A stretch of DNA of 13,781 nucleotides from an uncultured Bacteroidales bacterium (GTDB taxonomy: Bacteria; Bacteroidota; Bacteroidia; Bacteroidales; Muribaculaceae). Where the stretch lies: positions 1 through 13,781 of the forward strand of contig USHH01000040.1 in assembly GCA_900554345.1 (NCBI GenBank), read 5' to 3'. The position numbers and the translations under genes are program-made. Below are positions 6,415 to 13,761 of this stretch, piece by piece; positions within the stretch are counted from its first letter, which is position 1, and the number at the start of each line of letters is the position of its first letter. Below the pieces are notes generated by a model. That model did no database searches, was not told the origin of the DNA, and saw only the letters and a list, made by a program, of their open reading frames with translations.

Positions 6415-7158
6415 ATGAGCGACGTACTTGTAATCATACCCACCTACAACGAGATAGAGAATATCTCCAACATACTGGAAACGGTGATGAAGTTTCCCGA
6501 CAATTTCGATGTGCTCGTGATCGACGACAACTCGCCCGACGGCACAGCGGAGGCCGTGGAGCGCCTCATGAAGGAATATCCCGGGCGCATCCATCTCGAA
6601 CGCCGCGCCGGCAAGCTCGGCCTCGGCACGGCTTACATCCACGGCTTCAAGTGGGCGCTCAAGAGAGACTACGGCTACGTGATAGAGATGGACGCCGACT
6701 TCTCCCACAATCCCGCCGACCTCACACGCCTCTACCACGAATGTAAGGACAAAGGCACCGACCTCTGCATCGGCTCACGCTACATAACGGGCGTGAATGT
6801 GGTGAACTGGCCGATGGGACGCGTACTGATGTCGTATTTCGCCTCGGCCTACGTCAGGCTCATCACCGGCATGACCCTGCGCGACTCCACGGCGGGCTTC
6901 GTATGCTACCGCCGCCGTGTGCTGGAAGCCTTCGACCTCGACGGAATAGAGTTCAAGGGATATGCCTTCCAGATCGAGATGAAGTTCAAGGCCTACAAGA
7001 TGGGATTCAAGATCACCGAGCTGCCCATCATATTCATCAACAGGCAGCTCGGCACATCCAAGATGAACTCATCGATATTCGGCGAGGCCATGTTTGGCGT
7101 CATAAAGCTGAAGCTGATGAGCATGTTTCGCAAAAAGAAATTTCAGTCGCCCCGGTAA
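6415..7158 (+). CDS. Polyprenol monophosphomannose synthase (DPM1-like GT2 glycosyltransferase)
   Basis: The product is 247 residues with a GT-A fold. Motifs are VLVIIPTYNEIENI (4-17), VIDDNSPDGT with Asp37-Asp38 (35-44), GKLGLGTAYIHGFKWAL (66-82), the metal-binding Asp93-Ala94-Asp95 in EMDADFSHNP, then SRYITG, RDSTAGF, GYAFQIEM and NRQLGTSKM. These match soluble dolichol/polyprenol-phosphate mannose synthases, which move mannose from GDP-mannose to a polyprenyl phosphate at the inner face of the membrane. No C-terminal transmembrane part is present. In Bacteroidota the lipid-linked mannose may feed protein O-glycosylation or envelope glycans; that role is inferred. An in-frame GTG at 6313 would begin inside the promoter region and add 34 unrelated residues, so the ATG at 6415 is preferred. 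The 3' end overlaps the convergent DUF3843-like gene by 16 bases. Confidence 0.9.
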   Translation: MSDVLVIIPTYNEIENISNILETVMKFPDNFDVLVIDDNSPDGTAEAVERLMKEYPGRIHLERRAGKLGLGTAYIHGFKWALKRDYGYVIEMDADFSHNPADLTRLYHECKDKGTDLCIGSRYITGVNVVNWPMGRVLMSYFASAYVRLITGMTLRDSTAGFVCYRRRVLEAFDLDGIEFKGYAFQIEMKFKAYKMGFKITELPIIFINRQLGTSKMNSSIFGEAMFGVIKLKLMSMFRKKKFQSPR

Positions 7159-8354
7159 TACTGCTGCAGATAGCAGCGGGCGATGAAGTCCCAGTTGTCG
7201 GCCACGAGCCGGCGGTCGTCGGTGCCGGGGAAGGCGGCATCTGGAATCCATCCCTTCGAGGCGCAATAGGTCAGCAGGTCGGCCGGACACACTCCCCTCA
7301 CGGTGAAGAGGTCGATGGCGTGCTCGCGCGCGAACGCCTCGTCGTAGTAGGGGTTGATGGGAGCCTTGATGCAGCGGGCCACGTCGTGGGCCACGAGCAT
7401 CCCCTTCTCCCTGTTGATCATCACCACAAAGTCATCGCTTCCCTCCAGCTGCTGGAGATGGCGCTGCGCGGGATTCCAGCCGAGGGCCTTGATGAAGAAA
7501 TCGTTGAGGTCGTCATACCTGTCGAAAAACTTCACCATCTCCCCTTCCGTAGCCTTGATGAATCCCTCGTAGTAGGGATGCGGCGCGGCGTCGCCGCTTT
7601 CCTGCGGCTTCTGCTCCGGCAGGGGCTTGCGGTCGATGATGAGGCTCAGCCACTCCACCACATAATAAGCCAGCGGACCAGTGGGGTCTTCCATGAAGGC
7701 CTGCTCCACGCGCTTGTTGATCTCCCCCACCTGTGACTCGTCGTTGAGGTCGATTCCCTTGAGGAGCTCTGCCATGGAGAAGGCGAAGGCCGGTGCCATT
7801 AGCCAGGAATGCATGAAGAGCCAGTAGCCGTAGTCGTAGATGGCCTTGTGGTCGGTCTTCTCATGCAGGTCGAGTGCGATCGCCAGATTGTAGTCTTCGG
7901 GTGTGGGAGCGTCGTCATAGACGCTGTCGAGCAGCTCATGCCAGGCGTCGGCGGCGGCCATCACCTCCTTGTCGAGGGGATAGAGCATGCGTCGGTTCTC
8001 ATAGTTCATCGCCAGGGCATACCACACCACAAACCTCACGTCCTCACGGTTGAGCTCGTAAGGGATGTAATCGTCAGCCACTTCAAAGAAGGGAAGCCAG
8101 CGGCCGTAGCGGCGCCGGCACTCGTCGATGAAAGAATGCCAGAGGCCGGCATCCGTGATTGTGTCCTGATAATAGCCGATGACGCAGAGGGCGGCGCGCT
8201 GCACCACGGCCTCGGGCCAGCCGGGAAGGAGGTGGCGCTTCTCCGCCACCTCCATCAGCCTGTTGACGAGGTCATAGTAGTAAGGATCGGTGGCCGACAC
8301 CTTAGGAAACGAGGGCTGGCGGAGCAGAAACGACTCCCTGGATATCTTTTCCAT
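7143..8354 (-). CDS. DUF3843-like protein of unknown function, downstream of hisS
   Basis: The 403-residue product has no signal peptide or membrane segment and is rich in Tyr, Trp, Asp and Glu. The order of segments TDPYYYDLVNRLMEV (22-36), CVIGYYQDTITDAGLWHSFI, RYGRWLPFFEVADDYIPYELN, EDVRFVVWYALAM and MLYPLDKEVM matches my memory of Bacteroidota DUF3843 proteins. The C-terminal part contains GWNPAQRHLQQLEGSDDFVVMINREKGM and VARCIKAPINPYYDEAF, the latter resembling a nucleic-acid or protein interaction fold only by guess. No function is assigned. Its ATG follows the hisS stop by a single base (TGA-C-ATG), so it is almost certainly co-transcribed and probably translationally coupled with hisS. 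Its 3' end overlaps the convergent mannosyltransferase gene by 16 bases, leaving no room for a separate terminator. Confidence 0.72.
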   Translation of the reverse strand: MEKISRESFLLRQPSFPKVSATDPYYYDLVNRLMEVAEKRHLLPGWPEAVVQRAALCVIGYYQDTITDAGLWHSFIDECRRRYGRWLPFFEVADDYIPYELNREDVRFVVWYALAMNYENRRMLYPLDKEVMAAADAWHELLDSVYDDAPTPEDYNLAIALDLHEKTDHKAIYDYGYWLFMHSWLMAPAFAFSMAELLKGIDLNDESQVGEINKRVEQAFMEDPTGPLAYYVVEWLSLIIDRKPLPEQKPQESGDAAPHPYYEGFIKATEGEMVKFFDRYDDLNDFFIKALGWNPAQRHLQQLEGSDDFVVMINREKGMLVAHDVARCIKAPINPYYDEAFAREHAIDLFTVRGVCPADLLTYCASKGWIPDAAFPGTDDRRLVADNWDFIARCYLQQYYRGD

Positions 8355-8355
8355 G

Positions 8356-9726
8356 TCAGCACTGCTTTTTCAGTTGGGCCACAAGCGCGTCGGGCGTAAG
8401 CTCGCATTGGCAGCCGCCGACCATATCCTTGAGCGTCACGACGCCCTTCTCGAGCTCCGACTCACCGATGATAGCCACGTAGGGGATGCCCTTGGTGTTG
8501 GCGTAGGTGAGCTGCTTCTTCATCTTCACGGGGTCGGGATAAACCTCGGCTGAGACGCCCTCGCGTCGCAGCGCGGCTGCGAGCTGGAGGGAGCGCACGG
8601 CCTCGGCGCTGCCGAGGTTGAGGAAGATGACGTCGACGGCCGAAGAGACATCCTCCGGATATAGGTTAAGCTGGTTGAGCACATCGTAGATCCTGTCGGC
8701 GCCGAACGAGATGCCCACTCCGGAGAGGCCGGGCATGCCGAAGACACCCGTGAGATTGTCGTAGCGGCCGCCGCCCGTGATGCTTCCGATCTCCACGTCG
8801 AGGGCCTTGACCTCGATGATGGTGCCTGTGTAGTAGTTGAGGCCGCGTGCGAGCGATACGTCGAGCTCGATGGCCGACTTGTGGCCGATGGCTTCGATGC
8901 CGGCGAGCACCTCGCGCAGCTCCTCCACGCCCTTGCGACCGGTCTCGCTGTCGGCGAAGAGGCGGTCGAGCACATCGAGCTTCTCGGCGTTGGTGCCCTG
9001 AAGCTCGAGGAGCGGGCGGAGACGTTCGATCTGGGTCTCGTCGAGCCCCTTCTCGCGGAGCTCGGCGTTGACATTGTCGATGCCTATCTTGTCGATCTTG
9101 TCGATGGCCACCGTGATGTCGATGAGCTTGTCGGCCGCGCCTATGGTCTCGGCGATGCCGGAGAGCACCTTTCGGTTGTTGAGCTTTACGGCCACGCGGA
9201 TGCCGAACCTGCCCATCACATAGTCGATGAGCGAGAGGAGCTCAACCTCGTTGATGAGCGAGTCGGAGCCTACGACATCGGCGTCACACTGGTAGAACTC
9301 CCTGTAGCGCCCCTTCTGCGGACGGTCGGCGCGCCATACGGGCTGGATCTGAAACCTCTTGAAAGGCATCTGGAGGTCGTTGCGGTTCTGCACGACGAAG
9401 CGGGCGAATGGCACCGTGAGGTCATAGCGGAGTCCCTTCTCGCAGATCTTGGCTGTGAGGCGCGGAATGTTGCGCTCGATAAGCTCCTGGTCGCATGTCG
9501 ACTTGAAGCAGTCGCCGGAGTTGAGGATCTTGAAGAGGAGCTTGTCGCCCTCCTCGCCGTATTTACCCATCAGGGTGGAGAGGTTTTCCATCGCGGGTGT
9601 CTCTATCTGCTGGTATCCGAAGAGGCGGAAAGCGTCCTTTATGGTGTCGAAGATATAGTTGCGGCGTGCCATTTCCACGGGTGAGAAATCGCGTGTGCCT
9701 TTGGGTATTGAAGGTTTCTGGGCCAT
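8356..9726 (-). CDS. hisS: Histidine--tRNA ligase (HisRS)
   Basis: The 456-residue class II synthetase charges tRNA-His with histidine in the cytoplasm. IPKGTRDFSP (7-16) is the N-terminal signature. LRYDLTVPFARF (99-110) follows; motif 2 lies around RFQIQPVWRADRPQKGRYRE (124-143); the HisRS-specific RGLNYYTGT (294-302) and GGGRYDNL (318-325) bind histidine; motif 3 is GVGISFGADRI (336-346). The C-terminal anticodon-binding domain runs from about 362 (SAVDVIFLN) to the end. The LRYDLTVPFAR wording is closer to eukaryote-type HisRS than to E. coli HisRS, as I recall for Bacteroidota. The start ATG at 9726 begins at the family N-terminus and lies 39 bases after a good promoter. It is the first gene of an operon with the DUF3843-like gene and is divergent from ferritin. 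Confidence 0.97.
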   Translation of the reverse strand: MAQKPSIPKGTRDFSPVEMARRNYIFDTIKDAFRLFGYQQIETPAMENLSTLMGKYGEEGDKLLFKILNSGDCFKSTCDQELIERNIPRLTAKICEKGLRYDLTVPFARFVVQNRNDLQMPFKRFQIQPVWRADRPQKGRYREFYQCDADVVGSDSLINEVELLSLIDYVMGRFGIRVAVKLNNRKVLSGIAETIGAADKLIDITVAIDKIDKIGIDNVNAELREKGLDETQIERLRPLLELQGTNAEKLDVLDRLFADSETGRKGVEELREVLAGIEAIGHKSAIELDVSLARGLNYYTGTIIEVKALDVEIGSITGGGRYDNLTGVFGMPGLSGVGISFGADRIYDVLNQLNLYPEDVSSAVDVIFLNLGSAEAVRSLQLAAALRREGVSAEVYPDPVKMKKQLTYANTKGIPYVAIIGESELEKGVVTLKDMVGGCQCELTPDALVAQLKKQC

Positions 9727-9765
9727 TATATGATGTGAATTTGTTGTCGGATGTCAAAACAGATG

Positions 9766-9796
9766 CGAAATTACAAAATCTTTTTGCAAAAAGCAA
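9766..9796 (-). promoter_or_regulatory. Promoter for the hisS operon
   Basis: Read on the minus strand, TTG (9796-9794) and TAATTTCG (9773-9766, seven of eight matches to TAnnTTTG) are separated by 20 bases. The spacer contains the 14-base perfect palindrome CTTTTTGCAAAAAG (9780-9793), a possible operator or DNA-bend site. Confidence 0.65.
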
Positions 9797-9847
9797 TAAC
9801 CGACGCCATCAGCGGTAGCTGACCATAATTTAAAAATGCACAAATAT

Positions 9848-9878
9848 TTTGCGGGTCGGGCATAAATGACTAAATTTG
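9848..9878 (+). promoter_or_regulatory. Promoter for the ferritin gene
   Basis: TTTG (9848-9851) and a perfect -7 box TAAATTTG (9871-9878) are separated by 19 bases. The ATG at 9918 follows 39 bases later. A TTG-initiated extension of the ferritin frame from 9876 would start inside the -7 box, which argues for the ATG. Confidence 0.8.
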
Positions 9879-9917
9879 CATTGCAAAAACATCAACCAAA
9901 ATTTAATTTACACTATC

Positions 9918-10430
9918 ATGATTAGTGATGCAATGGCAGCTGCTCTCAACAAGCAGGTGAACGCCGAATTCTGGTCGGCTTATCTCTATCTCTCCATGTC
10001 AAACAACTTCCAGACCATGGGACGCCGCGGCGCCGCCAACTGGTTTCGCATCCAGTTTCAGGAGGAGCAGGCCCATGCCCTCGCCCTCGTCGACTATATC
10101 CACGCTCAGAACCGCCGTGTGAGCCTTCAGGCCATCAACGACGTGCCCCAGCAGTGGGATACCCTTCAGGAGGCATTCGCAAAGACCCTGGAGCATGAGA
10201 TGGCCGTGACACGCCTCATCCACGACCTCTATGCCCTGGCCGAGAAGGAGCAGGACTTCGCCACCCGCCAGATGCTCAACACCTTCATCGCAGAGCAGGT
10301 GGAGGAAGAAGAAAACGTGCGCGAGATCATCGACGACCTCACGCTGATCGGCGAGGACGGCTCCGGCATCTACCAGCTCGACCGTCAGCTCGCATCCCGC
10401 ACTTATGTTGCGCCCCAGCTTTTCAAGTAA
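9918..10430 (+). CDS. ftnA: Bacterial non-heme ferritin
   Basis: The 170-residue product (E. coli FtnA: 165) oxidises Fe(II) and stores the ferric mineral in a 24-subunit shell in the cytoplasm. All ferroxidase-centre residues of the FtnA type are present: Glu17 (NAEFWSAYLYL), Glu50 and His53 (FQEEQAHA), Glu94 (LEHEMAV), Gln127 and Glu130 (EQVEEEE). Tyr24 (SAYLYLSM) is the conserved site near the centre. The four-helix bundle plus short fifth helix is of full length. The ATG at 9918 matches the family start (MISDAMAAALNKQ). The gene has its own strong promoter, is divergent from hisS, and is followed by a hairpin terminator, so it is likely monocistronic. No Fur-type box is evident; Bacteroidota ferritin is often redox-controlled, but nothing here shows it. 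Confidence 0.96.
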   Translation: MISDAMAAALNKQVNAEFWSAYLYLSMSNNFQTMGRRGAANWFRIQFQEEQAHALALVDYIHAQNRRVSLQAINDVPQQWDTLQEAFAKTLEHEMAVTRLIHDLYALAEKEQDFATRQMLNTFIAEQVEEEENVREIIDDLTLIGEDGSGIYQLDRQLASRTYVAPQLFK

Positions 10431-10459
10431 GACGGGCCCAACCAGCGTGAAGATAACAA

Positions 10460-10500
10460 CGGAGCCGGAGAGTTGCCAGAGCGTCAGCCTTCCGGCTCCG
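10460..10500 (+). terminator. Hairpin after ferritin, probable terminator
   Basis: CGGAGCCGGA (10460-10469) pairs perfectly with TCCGGCTCCG (10491-10500) around a 21-base loop. It begins 29 bases after the ferritin stop. It is followed by CGTCATATAT rather than a T-run, so the terminator call rests on stem and position. Confidence 0.6.
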
Positions 10501-10527
10501 CGTCATATATCAACGATTGCAATGGAC

Positions 10528-10564
10528 AGTGGGGAAACATGCCGGAGACATGTCCCTACAAGCC
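10528..10564 (-). repeat. Dispersed palindromic repeat, copy 2 (inverted relative to copy 1)
   Basis: The reverse complement of this 37-base stretch begins GGCTTGTAGGGACATG, identical to copy 1 at 3022-3056, then differs in the 7-base centre, continues CATGTTTCC, and has two extra C before the closing ACT. It lies between the ferritin terminator hairpin and the B3/B4 gene. Confidence 0.75.
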
Positions 10565-10594
10565 AGTAACATCATAAGCCATTATAAGACAGGA

Positions 10595-11272
10595 ATGATA
10601 CAGATCGAATTCAGCAACGAGATAAGGAAAGCGGCCCCTGGTCTGAGGGTGATACAGATCGAGGCCACGGCCGCCAACGGGCCGACGAGCGACGGGCTCT
10701 GGCAGGAGATAGAGGAGGCGGGGCGCCTTATAGCATCCAGCTATGAGCTACAGCAGATCAACAAGCGCCCGGCAATCGCCGGCACCCGCCGCGCCTACAA
10801 GGCGCTCGGCAAGGACCCCAACCGCTACCGCCCGTCGGCCGAGGCGCTCTGCCGCCGGCTCGTCAACGGCAAGGGAATCTACCGCACCACGACCCTGATC
10901 GACGTGATAAACCTCATATCGATAATCACCGGCTACAGCATCGGCGGCTTCGACGCCGACAAGATAGATGGCGACAAGCTTACATTGCGTCGCGGTCAGG
11001 CTGACGACAGTTTCGAGGCCATAGGGCGCGGGCCGCTCAACATCGACGGCCTGCCGGTGTATGCCGACCGCAAAGGGGGCATCGGCACGCCGACAAGCGA
11101 TGAGGAACGCACCAAGCTCACCCCCGACACCAGACATCTGCTGATGCTCGTGAACATGTATGAAGAAGAGACACCGGCAGACGAGACAATAAGCCTCATA
11201 ACCCGCCTTCTCGAGAGATATGCGGGTTCCAATACGGAAGATATAAGAATCAGGGTCATAGAGTGCAACTGA
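10595..11272 (+). CDS. Stand-alone B3/B4 tRNA-binding-type domain protein
   Basis: The 225-residue product resembles free-standing B3/B4 domains, which are homologous to the editing/tRNA-binding region of bacterial phenylalanyl-tRNA synthetase beta subunit. Characteristic segments are the Arg-rich helix GTRRAYKALGKDPNRYRPSA (about 65-84), the CRRLVNGKGIYRTTTLIDVIN stretch, a SIGGFDADKIDGD turn, and GPLNIDGLPVYADRKGGIGT. The synthetase core is absent. Cellular role is not established; aminoacyl-tRNA or amino-acid quality control is an inference from homology. No signal peptide is present. The chosen ATG (10595) gives MIQIEFSNEIRKAAPGLRV; a longer frame from TTG at 10517 would run through repeat copy 2 and is rejected. 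No promoter was recognised, and the gap to the TonB receptor gene is 60 bases, so the two could be co-transcribed. Confidence 0.82.
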   Translation: MIQIEFSNEIRKAAPGLRVIQIEATAANGPTSDGLWQEIEEAGRLIASSYELQQINKRPAIAGTRRAYKALGKDPNRYRPSAEALCRRLVNGKGIYRTTTLIDVINLISIITGYSIGGFDADKIDGDKLTLRRGQADDSFEAIGRGPLNIDGLPVYADRKGGIGTPTSDEERTKLTPDTRHLLMLVNMYEEETPADETISLITRLLERYAGSNTEDIRIRVIECN

Positions 11273-11314
11273 GGACTTCCCGAGCACTGCCGCATTTATA
11301 ATAAACCATATCGG

Positions 11315-11346
11315 CGCTTCGTTTTATTTTCAATGGAAACGAAGCG
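11315..11346 (+). promoter_or_regulatory. Hairpin enclosing the TonB receptor start codon
   Basis: CGCTTCGTTT (11315-11324) pairs perfectly with AAACGAAGCG (11337-11346) around a 12-base loop that contains the ATG at 11333-11335. The right arm is followed by TTTTTAC, so it also looks like an intrinsic terminator for the upstream gene. Structure is certain from sequence; function is inferred. Confidence 0.6.
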
Positions 11347-13744
11347 TTTTTACATACTACTGGCGGCACTGCTGATGCCGCTCGCCGCCATCTGGGGGCA
11401 GAACGTGAAGATCAGCGGAAAGGTGATCGACAACGAGGAGAAGCCGGTGGAATTCGCCACCGTGAGGATAGCCGGCACCGCCATAGGCACGAATACCGAC
11501 CTACAGGGTCTCTATCAGCTGACGGTGGCTCCGCGCGACACCATCGACATCATATTCAGCTGCATCGGCTTCAAGACCGTCAACCACAAGCTCATCAAGC
11601 CACAGGGGGAGCTTACGGTCAATGTCAGGATGTATCCGGAGGATACGGAGCTCGCCGAGGTGGAGATCACGGGATTTCGCAACAACATCAACGGCATGCA
11701 GACTTTCGACACGGAGAGCTACAAGCTGTCGCCCGACGTGTCGGGAGGCAGCGTGGAGGCGATGCTCGCCACGATGCCGGGCGTGAACAGCAGCAACGAG
11801 ATGAGCTCGCAGTATTCCGTCAGAGGCGGCTCTTTCGATGAGAATTCCGTCTACATCAACGGCGTGGAGATCTATCGCCCGCAGCTCGTGAGGAGCGGCC
11901 AACAGGAGGGCCTGAGCATCATAAATCCCGACATGGTGGGCAACATCAAGTTCTCGTCGGGAGGATTTCCGGCCCGCTACGCCGACAAGATGTCGTCGGC
12001 GCTCGACATCACCTACCGCGAGCCGGAGGCCTTCGAGGGCTCCGTAGGGCTCAGCCTTATGGGCGGTAGCCTCGCTCTCGGACAGAATTCCGGCAAGTTC
12101 TCCCAGCTCCACGGCCTGCGTTACAAGAAAAACAACTCCCTGCTCTCCTCGCTCGACACCAAGGGGGAGTATGATCCCTCATATCTCGACTATCAGACCA
12201 ACATCACTCTTAAGCCAAACGACCGCTGGAGCGTGAATTTCCTCGGCAACATAGCCGTAAACAACTATAACTTCAAGCCGGCCGACCGCGAGACGAGTTT
12301 CGGCACGTCGGAAGACACCAAGCACTTCCGCGTCTACTTCGACGGTGAGGAGAAGGATAAGTTCGAGACCTATCTCGGTTCACTCTCCGTCAATTACCGT
12401 CGCAACAGGGCCACTGCATTCTCGTTCGGCCTGTCGGGATTCCTCACCAACGAGTTCGTGAGTTACGACATATCCGGTGAATACTGGCTCGATCAGGCCG
12501 GAACCGTGGGAGACGACGCCGTGGGCGGACAGCTCGGAGTGGGTAAATATATGGAGCACTCCCGCACGCGCCTCAAGGCAAGCGTGATCCAGGGATTCCT
12601 GAAGGGCACCACAACCTTCCGGAGCAACCACATCTCTTACGGACTCGTGTATCAGCGCGAGAAATTCACCGACCGCACCCGCGAATGGGAATGGCGCGAC
12701 AGCGCCGGATATTCCCTGCCTACGGCTCCGGAGGGCGTACACCTCATATATAATCTCACATCCCGTCAGGATGTATCGACCAACCGCTTCGCCCTCTACG
12801 CCGAGGACGCCATCTATCTTGAATCATCGAAGGCATTCATGACCATCAATGCCGGAGTCAGGCTCTCCTACTGGGATTTCAACAAGGAGTTTCTCGCCTC
12901 GCCGCGAGTCAATCTCTCCATTTCCCCTATCGAATACAACCGCTGGAACTACCGCATAGCGGCCGGGCTCTATTACCAGTCTCCTTTCTATAAGGAATAC
13001 CGCCAGGAGCAGATCGACGCCCACGACAACGCCTACATCCTCCTTAACAAGGATATCAAGTCGCCGAGGAGCTTACAGGTGCTTCTGGGCACAGATTATA
13101 CATTCCGGGCCATGAACCGTCCCTTCAAGATCACTGCCGAAGCCTATTACAAGAATCTCGCCAATCTGATCTCATACGAGTATGACAACCTAAAGATCAA
13201 CTATTCGGGCGTCAACGACAGCAAGGGATACGTGATGGGGCTTGACTTCAAGCTGTTCGGGCAGTTCGTGGCCGGAAGCGACTCCTGGCTGACGTTCTCG
13301 CTGATGAAGACACAGCAGACGCTCGACGGCAAGAAAGTGCCGCTGCCGAGCGACCAGCGTTATTCAGTGGGACTTTATTTCACCGATTACTTTCCTAAAT
13401 TTCCTAAGCTGAAGTTCAGCCTGCGCGGAGTATTCTCCGACGGACTTACGATGACGCCTCCGAGGATTAAGCGGAGCGACGCTTACTTCCGTGCACCTGC
13501 CTATAAGCGAGTAGACATCGGACTTAGCTATCAGCTTGTGGGTGCTCCTACCGATGGCGTGAGGCCGTATAATTTCTGGCGCCATTTCAAGAGTATAGTG
13601 ATCGGTGTTGATGTCTTCAATCTTTTCGACATCTCCAATGTGAGCAGCTATTACTGGGTTACCGACGTCAACAATATCCAGTATGCAGTGCCGAATTATC
13701 TGACGAGACGGCAATTCAATGTGCGTCTGAGCATGGAATTCTGA
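11333..13744 (+). CDS. TonB-dependent outer-membrane receptor with carboxypeptidase-regulatory-like N-domain
   Basis: The 803-residue product has a signal peptide (1-22, METKRFYILLAALLMPLAAIWG), then a CarboxypepD_reg-like beta-sandwich (about 24-105, NVKISGKVIDNEEKPVEFATV), a plug domain (about 115-230, with SVEAMLATMPGV, SQYSVRGGSFDENSVYINGVEIY and GGFPARYADKMSSALDI), and a long beta-barrel rich in alternating aromatic strands, ending in the C-terminal Phe (RRQFNVRLSMEF) expected for outer-membrane insertion. Such receptors import large or scarce solutes using TonB energy. The length is shorter than typical SusC proteins and no SusD gene is seen before the window ends 37 bases later, so an iron-chelate or cofactor receptor is as likely as a glycan importer. 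The substrate is not known. The start codon lies in a hairpin loop. The next ATG in frame (residue 15) would remove most of the signal peptide, so 11333 is kept. Confidence 0.92.
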   Translation: METKRFYILLAALLMPLAAIWGQNVKISGKVIDNEEKPVEFATVRIAGTAIGTNTDLQGLYQLTVAPRDTIDIIFSCIGFKTVNHKLIKPQGELTVNVRMYPEDTELAEVEITGFRNNINGMQTFDTESYKLSPDVSGGSVEAMLATMPGVNSSNEMSSQYSVRGGSFDENSVYINGVEIYRPQLVRSGQQEGLSIINPDMVGNIKFSSGGFPARYADKMSSALDITYREPEAFEGSVGLSLMGGSLALGQNSGKFSQLHGLRYKKNNSLLSSLDTKGEYDPSYLDYQTNITLKPNDRWSVNFLGNIAVNNYNFKPADRETSFGTSEDTKHFRVYFDGEEKDKFETYLGSLSVNYRRNRATAFSFGLSGFLTNEFVSYDISGEYWLDQAGTVGDDAVGGQLGVGKYMEHSRTRLKASVIQGFLKGTTTFRSNHISYGLVYQREKFTDRTREWEWRDSAGYSLPTAPEGVHLIYNLTSRQDVSTNRFALYAEDAIYLESSKAFMTINAGVRLSYWDFNKEFLASPRVNLSISPIEYNRWNYRIAAGLYYQSPFYKEYRQEQIDAHDNAYILLNKDIKSPRSLQVLLGTDYTFRAMNRPFKITAEAYYKNLANLISYEYDNLKINYSGVNDSKGYVMGLDFKLFGQFVAGSDSWLTFSLMKTQQTLDGKKVPLPSDQRYSVGLYFTDYFPKFPKLKFSLRGVFSDGLTMTPPRIKRSDAYFRAPAYKRVDIGLSYQLVGAPTDGVRPYNFWRHFKSIVIGVDVFNLFDISNVSSYYWVTDVNNIQYAVPNYLTRRQFNVRLSMEF

Positions 13745-13761
13745 AGGGCTTGTGTCCCTTC
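13743..13761 (+). terminator. Short hairpin at the TonB receptor stop, weak terminator candidate
   Basis: GAAGGG (13743-13748) pairs with CCCTTC (13756-13761) around CTTGTGT. It overlaps the stop codon and has no T-run. It may be chance. Confidence 0.25.

Noticed and set aside
6903..7736. Plus-strand open frame (277 codons) spanning the mannosyltransferase end and the DUF3843-like gene
   Set aside because: It overlaps two supported genes in other frames and has a low-complexity His/Val/Glu-rich product without a domain.
8881..9684. Plus-strand open frame (267 codons) over hisS
   Set aside because: Antisense shadow of a certain synthetase gene; composition is the mirror of its codons.
9876..9917. 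TTG-initiated extension of ferritin
   Set aside because: The codon lies inside the promoter -7 box, so it would not be in the transcript; the ATG at 9918 matches the ferritin N-terminus.
10517..10594. TTG-initiated N-terminal extension of the B3/B4 protein
   Set aside because: The extension is translated repeat element (10528-10564) and has no family similarity; the ATG at 10595 fits better.
11297..11302. TATAAT sequence upstream of the TonB receptor gene as a -10 box
   Set aside because: Bacteroidota primary sigma factor uses TAnnTTTG boxes; there is no matching upstream element, and AT-rich hexamers occur by chance.
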